A stretch of 64,000 nt of DNA from Symsagittifera roscoffensis (Eukaryota; Xenacoelomorpha; Acoela; Convolutidae), in assembly GCF_963678635.1 (NCBI RefSeq), contig NC_087070.1:35407109-35471108 (forward strand), given 5' to 3'. The stretch's first letter is position 1. Every line of letters starts with the position of its first letter. Positions 1 through 10,731 of this stretch are shown piece after piece. The position numbers and the translations under genes were made by a program. Below the pieces are notes generated by a model, which saw nothing but the letters and a program-made list of their open reading frames with translations, made no database searches and was not told where the DNA came from.

Positions 1-1190
1 GTGAACGGAAATCAATTAGAATACCTGGAAAAAAATTGACCGAGTTTGAAGCAGCTGGAAAAGATGTGCCAAGATTGTGGAATGACAAAAGAGTGGAGAA
101 ACCAGAAGTTAGTCGAAAAACTATGGTGTTTTGGTTTTGAAAAAGTGAAACAGTTTTTTGATCTCTTACCTTCCTGACTGATTTCAGAAAGTGGCTAATT
201 GAGAAAGAAGAGCTACGGTTTGAGCATATACATAGAGAAGTGATACCACTACATGCCTAACAGCTTATCTAGTACGACACACCAGTGACAATGGACAAAA
301 TGTACACTATCAATTCAAAGTGATGACTAATTACATAATGCTATTTTTGTTCAGTAAATTATAAATTTACCATTTTTATGATAACAATAAAAATTTTGTC
401 TGAACTAAAAAATAATTTGTTTCCTCAATTTTCCACAGGTTGCCAATGAGGGAGTTTCACATAAAATAGAAAAAAAGTTAAACCAAGACAAAAGTTCAAG
501 TTTCATATTTTTATAAGTTAGGCTGCTGTTGGTATAGATTGCATTTAGGCTTTAGTTTTGGTTCTGGTTGAGTTTCAACTGATTTTCTGAAGCAGCATTT
601 TTCGTTATATTGACTGCCGAACTGTCATCGAATCTTAAGTTTTTATTTCTTTTGATCTCGGTAATTTTATTTTTCAAATTAGACTGAAAAATTAGACAAA
701 AACGAGGAATCAAATTAGACTGAAAAAATTATTTAAACTTAAGTATCATAGCTTTTTTATTATGTAATTTAATATGTAATTACAGTTGTATGATTTACTA
801 GCTTAAAACAGTTTTATAGTTCGCTGTATGTTTTACTTGGTCGGAATCTCCTCGCAAATTTTTCTTTCTTTTTTTACTGGGATTAATTTGTACCTATTAT
901 AAGAAAACTTTAATCTGATGAGAAAAGACGTCATTTTTTTTTCTTTCTGATTACCTTAGTTTGAAAATCAACAGTTTCATTATATTACCATTTGATTTGA
1001 ACCAACTGCTGGATATGATAACTGTTTTTAGATGTGACCTCTATCGTGAATTAACCTGATGTTTGTCTTAGCAAAATAATGTTGGGGCAACAAAAACAGT
1101 ATCTGATATTTAAGATAAATTTGAACTCTGCAAGTACCCCAGAAACTTAGAAGCACTAAAATACTCTAAAGGGCCAAAACAAAAAAACAC
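1..1190. other. AT-rich intergenic DNA
   Basis: No frame longer than about 60 codons, no recognisable RNA gene and no clear repeat is visible. The DNA is rich in A and T runs and looks like ordinary intergenic or intronic sequence. Confidence 0.6.
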
Positions 1191-1194
1191 GACG

Positions 1195-3100
1195 TCGTCA
1201 AGCTCTTTGAATGGCATTTGAGAAGAAGCCGGCCCTTATTGGAAAGCAGAACTCAGAAGTGGATTTTTTTTTACAAACATCTTGTTTTCTGCTCGCATAT
1301 TTGCGGTGATTAATTGATGAAGTGGTTTCAGAATTCACACACCTAACAACTGATTTAAATTTGATGAAATTTTGCTTTTTTCTTTTTTGTGCGCCGTTTG
1401 TTCGCAAACTCAAAAGAAAGGTTTAAAATTTTTATTTGTTGGTATAATGATTCACTAGTGTCCCCCACCTCAATTAATTTCAAACCTGTGAGTGGCCTGA
1501 CTGAGTCAGATTCCGCCCCATCATCGTGGTTTTCACCTCCTCGCAAGTCCTCAATTGCCAACAAAAAAAAACCTGATTGATATTCTTTCGTTGATTGTCA
1601 ACTCATCTAGCAGTTTCCTGTAGTCTCAAAGCACAAAACATTTTTCAAATAAAATCAAACAACAAAACAACTCAAAATATTTGGAAGAAAAACAATTCAA
1701 GTTTGAGACAAATTTTGATTTTGAGACGTAACAACCGTTTTTTATTTGAAGCACTTTCGCTTGTCGGTGCGCTGGTTGTTCCCAATCTTAAAAACTGATT
1801 GGTTTTTCCATTTTTTGTTGTAATGAGTCACAAGGATTCCTCTTTCAGTTTTTCTCAAACTTTCCAGCTGTTTCCGTGGTGTCAGACTCCGTCTCATCAT
1901 TGCGGTTTTCACCTCCTCGCAAATCCTTACTTGCCAACAAAAAATCTGAATGATTTTAGTTTGTTGACAATCAACTCATCTAGCAGTTTCAAGTAGTCTC
2001 ACAGCACAAATTTTTTTTCAAACAAAATCAAACAAATCGATATATTTGGAAGAATAAACAAAACGTTAGTTTCGATTTTGAGACAGTTTTTGTATAATGC
2101 TTCGAATTTTTTTCTGTGTTTATGACTTTTTAGTTACAAGTTTTATTGTTTGATATTTACATATGATATCCGGCTACTTTGAAACTAGTTTTTGCAACTT
2201 GCTATGATGTTTGATTTGATGTTTGACTTGACAAGTAGTTGGTTTTTGTTCAGTTTATTTGGGTTTGATTCGACATACCAGCTGATGATGCACAAATATT
2301 GAAAGACTTTTTTCGAATGAAGATTAAAACATTCTTAATTTTTTTGTTCAATTAAAACCCTTTTAGCGTTAAATTAGGGTGAAATCTTCGAACTTTGCTG
2401 GAACAGTAAACTCTGGCCAGTCAGCAGTTTATGTCCGGCACAATCGGCTGTTCAGCAGCTTATCCCTTTTTCGCACCAGTAACTATCCGCATTCACAACA
2501 AATACGCGATTGTCTACTAAAGGAGAACGGTTACTCCTAATAAACTTGAAGGTCTGAGCATCAAGAGAACAAGTTATCTCATCTTTAGAAATAAGATACT
2601 CTTCCGCGGTTCTAAAAGAGTATGTCGGAAAAACATCAATTAAGCAAGTTGGAACTGTAGTAGGAGCTAGAAAAAGTAAGCGTCGGCTTTGGGACCTCAG
2701 GAGGATACGGAGAGCGAACGAAAAATTATAAGACACTGTTGCTGTTTTTTTTTTGCTGTGTGCCGAAAGAAACTACGTGCTCTTTTAACGCAAAAAAAGC
2801 CAAAAAAAAATGCAATATCTTGGCCATTACCATTCCTTAGATTAGTACTCAAAAAAATCTTCTACTCCTAAATTTGTGTGGAATAACCTAAATCAATTTT
2901 AAAAAAATTAACAGCAACTTCCTGGGAGTTCAAGTTTTAAAAAAATAAAGCTTGAATTAATGAAAATTCTTTCAGACAGCGATTACCTCAAAAACCTTAA
3001 AAAAGCTCTAAAAAGACCAAAAGTAAGCCATTTTTGCTGAAAAATAGCAGCACCTCAGAAAATTTAAAGCTGATCTAAAAATGCCACAGAACAACGAAAT
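1195..3100. repeat. Diverged tandem repeat, unit 1
   Basis: This is the first of three head-to-tail copies of a diverged unit of about 1.7-1.9 kb. Shared landmarks in order are a segment with TTTTCTGCT, a GTTGTTCCCAATCTTAAAAA block, the block GTTTTCACCTCCT followed by CTTGCC, the block CAACTCATCTAGCAGTTT followed by AGTCTCA, and a segment around 2495-2720 that is open on the minus strand. Unit 1 also has an internal duplication: the CACCTCCT/CTCATCTAGCAG blocks occur near 1530-1640 and again near 1905-2010. Boundaries are approximate because I aligned the copies by eye. Confidence 0.7.
2452..2736 (-). pseudogene. Exon-like open segment, copy 1
   Basis: A minus-strand frame of 94 codons. Its central stretch of about 54 codons matches the frame at 4223-4501 residue for residue at roughly three quarters of positions, including the shared run YSFRT-x-EEYLISKDEITCS. 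The same frame stays open in two copies that have accumulated many base changes and indels elsewhere, so it may be an exon or gene fragment carried by the tandem repeat. I recognise no domain. About half of the base differences I checked change an amino acid, so selection is not obvious, and decayed coding sequence is as likely as a live exon. Confidence 0.35.
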
Positions 3101-4830
3101 TCGCCGAAACTTGAGAAGCAGAAGCCAAGCTAAAAATTAGAAGCCAAAGTTGGGATTTGTTGCAAGAATCTTGTATTCGGCTGGCATATTTTGCCTTGAA
3201 AATTCAATGATCTCCTTTCAGATTTCACAGACGTAACAAACGTTCTTTATTTAAAACACTTCCGCTTGTCCGTGCGCCGGTTGTTCCCAATCTTAAAAAT
3301 TGTTTAATTTTTTCACTTTTTGTTGTTATGAGTCACCAGGATCCCTACTTCAGTTTTTTCAATTTTTCAGCTGTTTCCGTGATGTCAGATTCCGTCTCAT
3401 CATTGCGGTTTTCACCTCCTGGCAAATCCTTACTTGCCAATAAAAAACCTGATTGATTTTCTTTTGTTAACAATCAACTCATCTAGCAGTTTCATATAGT
3501 CTCACAGCACAAAAGAACTTTCAAATACAATCAAACAACAAGACAACTCGTATATTTGGAAGAAAAAACCAAACTGTATTCTCGAATTTGAGACAGTTTT
3601 TTTATACTGCTTGAAATTTTTTTAAGTTTTTGACTTTTCAGTTGATGTTTTTTGTTCGATATTTGCATATGATATTTGACCTTTTGAGACCAGTTTTTGC
3701 AATTTGATTTGATATTTGATATGATGTTTGACTTAGTTAATTTTTGTTTAATTTCTTAGACAAAGACGTTTTTCAAATAAGGATTTAAACATTCTTATCA
3801 AATTTTTTTTGTGTAATTAAAACTTTTTAAGCCTTAAATCATAGGTTAAATAATGTTTCACTTGACAGAATTTAATGAATTAAAAGTTTGTTTCAGTCTT
3901 TAACAAAGTTTTTGCTGTTTTAACTGGCTTAACCAGCTCTCTGAATTTTAATTTTTTTAAAATGTTTGAGGGAAAAATAAGCAATAATTGTAGCTGCCAA
4001 TTCTTTTTCTCACAGCCTGAAAGCACTCAAAAATTAAGGTTGAAGAGAAACAGAACAGAAGTTAAACGCTGTGACCGATCTCTCTTTGAATCCAATTACA
4101 GGAAGAGGGCGAAATCTTTGGTTTTGCTGGATCAGCAAACTCTGGCCAGTGTGCAGATTATCATCTGGCACAATCGGCGGTACAACAGCTTATCAGTTTA
4201 TCGCTCAAGCAACTCTCCACCCTCACAACTTGACGAAATCAAACTGCATCTGCATTCGAAATGACAACAAATACGCGATGTCTACTACAGGAGAACGGGC
4301 ACTCCCAATATACTTGAAGATCTGAGCATCAGGAGAACAAGTTATCTCATCTTTAGAAATAAGATATTCTTCCGAGGTTCTGAAAGAGTATCTCGGAAAC
4401 AAATCATTTAAGCGAGTTGGAACTGAAATAGGAGCTAGAAAAGGAAGCGTTGGCTGTGGGACCTCAGAGAGATACGAAGAGTGAACGAAACGTGATAACA
4501 CACTGTTGTGGCTTTTTTTTGCTGTGTGTCGAAATATATTAAGTGCTCTCTTACCGCAAAAAAATTACTACATTATCGTGGCCATTATCACTCCTTAGAT
4601 TAAATCTGAAAACAAAACTGCCATCTACGCCTAAACTTGAGTTGGATTAAGTAAAACATTTTAATGAAATTAATAGCAGTTTCATGAGAGTTCTAGTTTC
4701 ACAGAATTAAAGCTTGAAATTATCAAAGTTCTCTGAGGCTGAGGGATTACCTCAAAAAACTTAAAACCATTTTCGCTGACAATTAGCATGCACCTCAGAA
4801 AACTTGAAGCTGATATAAAAAGCTAAAGAA
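3100..4830. repeat. Diverged tandem repeat, unit 2
   Basis: Second copy of the repeat. It contains the ACGTAACAA / GTTGTTCCCAATCTT block near 3231-3300, the CACCTCCT / CTCATCTAGCAG blocks near 3407-3500, and the minus-strand open segment near 4265-4490. The 4110-4500 part is the best conserved with unit 1; the spacers differ by many small indels, so the duplication is old. Confidence 0.7.
4223..4501 (-). pseudogene. Exon-like open segment, copy 2
   Basis: A 92-codon minus-strand frame homologous over about 54 codons to the frame at 2452-2736 (shared YSFRT-S/A-EEYLISKDEITCS core). The two flanks of the match differ between copies because of indels. No family is recognised. If it is an exon, the rest of the gene should lie on the minus strand, but I see no convincing splice partner. 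Confidence 0.35.
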
Positions 4831-4834
4831 ACTT

Positions 4835-5300
4835 ACAAATTTTTGCGAAGAGGCTTCCCTTAATTGGAGAGCAGAAGCTAGATTTGGGATTTATTGCAAT
4901 GATATTGTTTTCTGCTGGCCTCTTTTGCCTTGATTAATCAGTGAACTGGTTCCAGATTTCACAGACAAAACAACTGTTTTTTATTTGATGCACTTCCGCA
5001 TCTCAGTGCGCCGGTTGTTCTCAATCTTAAAAAATATTTAATTGTTTCATTTTTTGATGTAATGAGTCACCTAGATTTTGTGAAACTTGTCAGCGGCTTT
5101 CGTCATATTCCGTGCCTTATTCCAACTCATCATCGCGTTTTTCACCTCCTCGCAAATCCTAACTTGCTATAAAAACTCTGGAATAATTTATTTTGTTGAC
5201 CATCATTTCTTCTGGAAGTTGCCTATAGTCTCACAGAATCAGGTAAATATAAACAAAAATTCAACTACAAATTAACTCGATACATAAGGAAAAAAAGGAT
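4835..5300. repeat. Diverged tandem repeat, partial unit 3
   Basis: A third, truncated copy. It begins with a GAAGAGGCTTCCCTTAATTGG-like segment (compare 1225-1245), runs through TTTTCTGCTGGC, the GCGCCGGTTGTTCTCAATCTT block near 5003 and the CACCTCCTCGCAAATCCT block near 5140, and fades after about 5300. It lacks the minus-strand open segment found in units 1 and 2. Confidence 0.6.
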
Positions 5301-5639
5301 GTTGGTTTCGAATTCGAGCCAAGTTTTTTTTCTGTTATTTGATTTGAATTTTGAATCAGACTTTACTGTTTGCTTGATAATTGGTTCGATTTGACAAATA
5401 ATTTTTTGTTGTTAACCAACTTACTTGGATTTGATTTGACATCGCTGCTGATGATGCACAAAATGTGCAAACACGTTCGAATTAACTTTAGTTAAATTCT
5501 CATCAAAAGGTTTTGCTGTGAATTTCTAACCCTTTCGGCGATGAATTGTAATTAAAGTGTTTTCGCCTAGAGGAAGTAATTGAATTAGTCAAAAATGTTT
5601 TATGTTTTAACAGGTTTTAATAGCTGTTTGTAACTTATG

Positions 5640-6890
5640 TCATTAGAGTTTGAGGAGCAAAGATGGCGAAGGTTTTAGCTGGCATCAACAATTATACGCC
5701 CTGCCGAATTGAATGAAAAGTGCCCCATCTACAGACGAAGCGACAACAAAAAAGACGATTGTCTTCTGCAGAAGAACGGCTATCCCGATCGGATGTTTTT
5801 AAGATCTGCGGAGAACATCGGTAATTGTCGACAAGACATTCAATTAGACAGATCCACGGGGGATGAGGGCTTCCGGCTAGGCTTTATGAATTAACAAAAG
5901 TGCACAAATCAGCCACGCTTTTGTCCTGCTTTTTCTTTAGCTGGAAGCTCGTATGACCATATGAAGAAAACACTGGCGAAATAGTTTGAGATTAAAAAAA
6001 GGAGGGGGGACAGGCATAGAAAAGAATAATCAAATGGCTAGAGAGATCTTCCAGGAAACAAAAGTGGACTCTGACGAGAGTATGATTTCCCTCAAAAAAA
6101 TTCTGTACACTATTCATGTCCCACTCCATGAAGCTAGTGTTATAGCCATGAGGAGAGTGTACGAGCAAACCATTCCTCAATTGTCTCGAAAAACTATGAA
6201 AATTGTGTTGAGTTTGGTAAAAATTTAAGGAACTTTCTAAATGGAACGGTTTATGGTATGTACAAAATACTGTCTCGCAATGGCTTCTTACTTTGCAGTA
6301 ATTTTAGTCAATCTGGGGCTCAGACAAAACAAACATGCATTATTGTAACGAAAACCGAAGTTGACGATTTCAAAAGAAGATCATAACAGAGTCTGCCCTG
6401 GTTGTCAGAAAAAGTTAACAATCAACCTAAAGGGGTAGAATGATAAACCTGCTTGAACCGTTACCACTAATATTTTAGTAAAGTATCGGAATCCAAATAA
6501 GCGAACATAGCTGAAAAAATATCATTTTGCTGGGCATGCTTGAGACCACAGCAAAGCTATTGTTCCGATTGTGTTGACTTACTTAGAACTGTAATTAGAT
6601 GACTGAAATTAGATGACTGAAGTAATTAGATGACTTACTTAGAACTGTGAAGGGCAATTTTGGGACCCTCCTCGGAGCTGCTAATAAGTGGCATCCATAT
6701 TTGTAAATTGTTTTGGAAAAATTATATGAGAACAGCGTTTTGGCTTCCTGGATTCAAATATAAACGTCGTCTCATGAAAATAGGTGACGCAGAAACCCAC
6801 AGATACTCGCACTAATCTTAATTTCAGAAGCTTTGCCCGTTTGCAGTACAAACGTGTCATTGATGAAAGGATCTATTGGGTTCCCGGGTT
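5640..6890. other. Intergenic DNA
   Basis: No gene is supported. A short direct repeat of ATTAGATGACTGA lies near 6594-6640. Short frames on both strands have no signal peptide, domain or conserved partner. Confidence 0.5.
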
Positions 6891-6899
6891 GACCTCCAT

Positions 6900-7952
6900 A
6901 GACCAAAAATGCTAATCATACACTTTCATACACTTAGTCTATGGAAAAAAAAAGCTAGTCATACAAATTTCATACGTTTTGCAAAATGAGTTTAATCGAA
7001 TATCCAAGGTATTTTATAGTTGTTTTGGTATCGAAATTGGTATCTCTTCATCAAAAAAAAAGGAAAAAAAATGGTATGAAAAAAATGCTAGCCATACAGT
7101 TTCCATATATGGAAATTGTATGATTAGAATTTTTTTGAAAAAATTTTTTTGTGAAAAAAAAAGCTTTGAACAATCAATTCAACTGCTGCCAAAACATTTA
7201 AGCGTTTTTTGGGCTGCTACGACTGAAAACTTTGACTGTTTTTTATTTTTATTTTCTGAAAAAAAACACTAGTCATATAATTTCCTTATATGGAAATTGT
7301 ATGACTAGCATTTTTTGATGGCGACGACAAAAATTTTTCAAAGTATTTTTGAAATTGTCCCCAAAAATTTTTTTGTGTTTTTTTTCAATCGCAAACTAAT
7401 TTTCGTATTCAAACAAACATTTATAACGTAGTCCTGGATATACTAATATTGGATTTTTTTTCCTTTTCTCTTCATAACTTTTTTCAAAAACGCTTAAAAC
7501 TCCTCTTTCTTTTGTATGCCTTGATCAATGTCTGGTAATTTAAAAATACAAATTTTAGAAATAATCATCTTTGAAAATTATTGCCAAAATTTAAAAGTTC
7601 ATTACTTTCGTTATATTATTTGTGTGAGACAGAAGTAGCAAATATCAGGCTGTTTCCAATGCATTTTTAATGCGAGACGGCCAAACCTTTGGTTACTACG
7701 TTTGAGTAATCAAGGTTTATGTCATTTGTGTTCAGTTACGAACACAACCAAAAAATTTGGAGAAATTAAAAATTAAAAAATCAAATTTTTTGGTTTATGG
7801 AAAAGTGCTAGTCATACAATTTCCATATATGAAAAAAATACTAATCATAGACCCTTCATGCAATTTTCTGTACGTATGGAATTGCATGGAAAGTGTATGA
7901 ATAGCATTTTTCCATATATGGAAATTGTATGACTAGTATTTTTGGTCATACC
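6900..7952. repeat. Cluster of palindromic repeats (CTAGTCATAC...GTATGACTAG)
   Basis: At least four copies of a 45-50 bp palindrome lie within 1 kb. The half-site is about GCTAGTCATACAATTTCCA and the centre is TTTCCATATATGGAAA. The clearest copies are 7084-7131, 7268-7311 and the compound block 7804-7950; degenerate half-sites lie at 6907-6975. Each could fold into a hairpin or cruciform. They are flanked by A/T runs and no frame spans them. They resemble very short inverted-repeat elements or a repeated protein-binding site. Confidence 0.75.
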
Positions 7953-8600
7953 GGGTTTCTAGAGTACCTCAACTTGATCAAAATTATGACGAAGCATTGA
8001 TGAAAAATGGTAAACATTGGATTGAAAATCATCACCCGGAAAATTTGTCTGATACGTGCAAAATTGCAAATGCACAAATAAGTTTCAGCACCAAAAATCT
8101 AAAAATATGCTTGCCGTCTCTCAAAACTGATAACTTGAGGAGTCCCCAGTGGGCAGCATATGCAAAAATGTGGTTGTGAGTTTAATAAAAGTTCTCCGTT
8201 GAAGCCAGAGTTTATAGACCAAACAGGCAACACCAGAGGCTTGGAATGATTGGAGGGGAGGTCGCAAATCAACACGCCTGGAGCCAACTTTAAAATTAAA
8301 ATAAATTTAAAATCATGGCTTAAAACGTCAATTAGTTGACATAGATTTGAGAAAAAAGGTGTTCACAGAAAAAAATTATTGGAAAAAAAAAAACAAAAAA
8401 AAATGACAAAACTGAAAAAGGCGGCAAATTAAAAACAAAATTATGAGTTATTATTTAAAATATTCTGTATAGAACTGTATGACTGGTTGGTCAAAACTTT
8501 GTTTTTCTAAAGAGTATTGCTGGGTAGTGCAAATGGCTAATGACTATAACGTTCCGTAAGAATAAAAGGTTTTTGATTATCGGAAGTTTTTCATCGATTC
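7953..8600. other. Intergenic DNA left of Element A
   Basis: No gene or repeat recognised apart from A-rich runs near 8350-8410. The last four bases before the LTR (8601-8604) form the left target-site duplicate of Element A. Confidence 0.5.
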
Positions 8601-8604
8601 AAAT
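8601..8604. repeat. Left target-site duplicate AAAT
   Basis: AAAT directly precedes the 5' LTR and recurs after the 3' LTR at 27475-27478. A 4-bp duplication fits Ty3/gypsy-type integrases. If the LTR is taken to start at TG (8606), the flanks AAATG/AAATA match over only four bases, so 8605 is the better boundary. Confidence 0.7.
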
Positions 8605-9015
8605 GTGGAACCTGATCTAAACTACATTTTATGATTGGATAAATTAGATATTTTACCAATGTAAAGTATTTAATATTAACCAATCATGATCCATCTGACT
8701 AACAATCCACTTATTTGTAAGTGCTGAAATTACTTGTAATTTCAGCACCAGAGAGATTTGAATTTAACATAGAAATTAGTTGACTCTCCAAGAAGACTTC
8801 AGCAACCGCAATAAACCAGTATACCCTAGATCTATTGAGCCTAGCAGAGACTAGTTAAACAACCTGAGACTAGATAGTATAAGAGTAAGATTAGGATTGG
8901 TATTAGACTAAGAAGTTGCACGAATCTATCCGGCCGAAAATAAGATAGCGTGACGAGCAGACGGTGTACCCTATCCGAAATTACTCTATGAGTTATACAC
9001 TTCGGTCCTAACTCA
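8605..9015 (+). repeat. 5' LTR of Element A
   Basis: 411 bp, starting GTGGAACCTG and ending CTAACTCA. It matches 27064-27474 with two substitutions and no indel. It contains AATAAA at 8810-8815, a TATAAG-like motif near 8876, and a perfect 13-bp inverted repeat at 8721-8748. A diverged relative lies at about 30165-30542. U3, R and U5 borders cannot be set from sequence alone. Confidence 0.95.
8721..8748. promoter_or_regulatory. Perfect inverted repeat in the LTR
   Basis: GTGCTGAAATTAC and GTAATTTCAGCAC are exact reverse complements separated by TT. The same structure is in the 3' LTR. The decayed relative keeps only a partial version. It could be a dimeric transcription-factor site or an RNA hairpin in the transcript end. 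Confidence 0.6.
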
Positions 9016-9017
9016 TC

Positions 9018-9040
9018 TGGTGCGACCATAAGTCTCGAAC
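9018..9040 (+). other. Candidate primer-binding site
   Basis: Directly after the LTR (two bases on) comes TGGTGCGACCA, then CTCGAAC about seven bases later. TGG is the complement of a tRNA CCA end and CTCGAAC is the complement of a T-loop GTTCGAG. The overall pattern resembles the 3' half of metazoan tRNA-Arg with TGGTCG near its end, but with two extra bases and mismatches. The decayed relative has TGGTATGACCA at the same place. The tRNA assignment is from memory and is tentative. Confidence 0.5.
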
Positions 9041-10385
9041 AAGACCTTAATAGCTTAGAATTAACCAAAAATAGATTAGAATTTAGACAAAACATTTTTA
9101 AAATGTTACACGACGATAATTTAATCGAAATGTCTCTACGACTCAATAGATCAAAGCCCAATATTCCGAACGATAAGAGAACTACCCGGAATTGCAAGAA
9201 GACCTCGAACCAGAGACGACATACGACAAAGTAGAAACTTACCATATAGTTATATGATAGTTCGGCAAAAGCCAACACAAACTTTTGTATTTAGAATACT
9301 ACTAGCAATGAATTTAGATTTTCATTTGCAAACATAAAATCTTGAAGTCAATCTTCAAAATCATTTCAGGCGCTAAACCAAATTATTAATATACAATAAC
9401 GATTGATAAAGAGATCTCAGATCGTTTTCCTAAATTCTGCAGTAATATACAAAACATGTTTGAAAAATATTTATGGAAAAATCAAAATAAAAATTAGTAG
9501 CATAACAATAAATGGTTAGTAATTATAAATCATCCTGTTGTTCCAGCTTCATCACCTAAACATAACAGCATTCATAAGCTCACTAATATCATAAAAACAC
9601 TAAATCTTTTCTCTACACAAATTTAAATCATTTTAAACTTAAATTCACTTAAATTTAAAATCAGATCATCAAGGCTCATCCTTGGATCTTAAATCATTTT
9701 CTATTTAATTAAATTTAAAACTTGATCATCAAGGCCTCTCCTTGGATCAAAAAGAACAATTTTGTTCTCCCCCACCCACTTAGCTAGTGTCTAACGACCT
9801 CAAACGTCGATTCACTATCCAACCCTTTCTAAAAACCCAGGACTAACAGAAATTTTTGAACAAAACTAATCATTCAAATTAGGATAAACAGTGAAGAACT
9901 TCGGTTATTCATCCTTCACTTGATCCCCCCTCTTACCAGACCCAGGATAATCTTAGACTTAGTAAGTTTAAAATAGTATCTAACGAACTACTCGCGTTCT
10001 AATTATACCTGAACCTTGTGGATCGATTTACTATTCTCCAACCCTGAACACAATCACTACCCTTAAGTAAGATTAAGTAAGTTAACACCTTAGCTTATAC
10101 TAGCCACGAGAAAGTATAAAATCATTCTTCGGAATCGATATACTTTTCTCCCCAACCCTGAACAAATAGACCCAGGTTAGGCTAACCAAAAAATCGTAAG
10201 GACTAACAGTCTAAGAAAATAGAAATCATTTAACCACCTTTTGCATCCGTCATCCTAAACCTTATGTCATTTAAAAACCTAGGAAATAAACAAACAATCG
10301 TTTTAAACAATTGTGAAATAGATAACAAAAAATACGATCTTGTAATCACACCACACACACAAACAGTTGGATATATCAGAACAAA
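9041..10385 (+). other. Long leader of Element A with internal repeats
   Basis: About 1.35 kb between the LTR and the first likely gene. A frame without start codon runs from the LTR end to about 9230. Two copies of an imperfect inverted motif (GATCATCAAGGC ... CCTTGGATC) lie near 9663-9690 and 9723-9750. The phrase CTCCAACCCTGAAC or a close variant recurs near 10035 and 10150, and TCTAACGA recurs near 9789 and 9976. The decayed relative at 31100-31500 keeps versions of these motifs, so they are old features. They may be packaging, dimerisation or insulator-like sequences. Confidence 0.6.
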
Positions 10386-10389
10386 ATGA

Positions 10390-10731
10390 CAAACACTAAA
10401 AAGAAAAATAATAACCAAACAAAGACAAATTACACGAAAAAGATTTTCCAAAAACCGCAACGCATTTTCAGAATCAGAAACCAGAAGTTTAGACGAACTT
10501 TATAAATTAAAAGAATCTATAGATAAAAATTGCCCCATTCACGATCAATTATATTTTTCCGACTCAGAAACAACTTCAATTTCATCAAAAAGAGGAAAAA
10601 GAAGAATAAAAAAGCAATATAAACACAAACCAGTACATTTATACAATTGGAATCAACCAATTAGACACATTGATAATTACATATTAACAGTCATCAAACG
10701 AAAAAATGAGCTCAACACACACCCCAGGTGA
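10390..10731 (+). CDS. Small pre-gag frame, conserved in the decayed relative
   Basis: A 113-codon open frame with no ATG of its own ends at TGA 10729-10731, overlapping the gag start by 26 bases in another frame. An ATG at 10386 opens a lysine-rich 40-codon frame (10386-10505) that overlaps it, so the original start may have been separated by an indel near the A runs at 10435-10455. The C-terminal part contains YNWNQPIRHIDNYILTVI. The decayed element at about 31770-31835 encodes a clear counterpart (FNYNQPIRYVETYTLTVI), which argues that this was a real protein. It is basic in the middle and has an acidic, serine-rich patch (SESET, SDSETTS). No domain is recognised. It may be an accessory protein or the N-terminal part of Gag. 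Confidence 0.5.
   Translation, partial: QTLKRKIITKQRQITRKRFSKNRNAFSESETRSLDELYKLKESIDKNCPIHDQLYFSDSETTSISSKRGKRRIKKQYKHKPVHLYNWNQPIRHIDNYILTVIKRKNELNTHPR

Noticed and set aside
6900-7952. CRISPR-like array
   Set aside because: Repeats are palindromes with irregular, AT-rich spacing in a metazoan sequence; no spacer regularity and no cas genes.
8841-9278. Minus-strand frame of 145 codons across the 5' LTR
   Set aside because: It mirrors the LTR and leader; the same antisense frame recurs in the 3' LTR only because the LTR is duplicated. No protein features.
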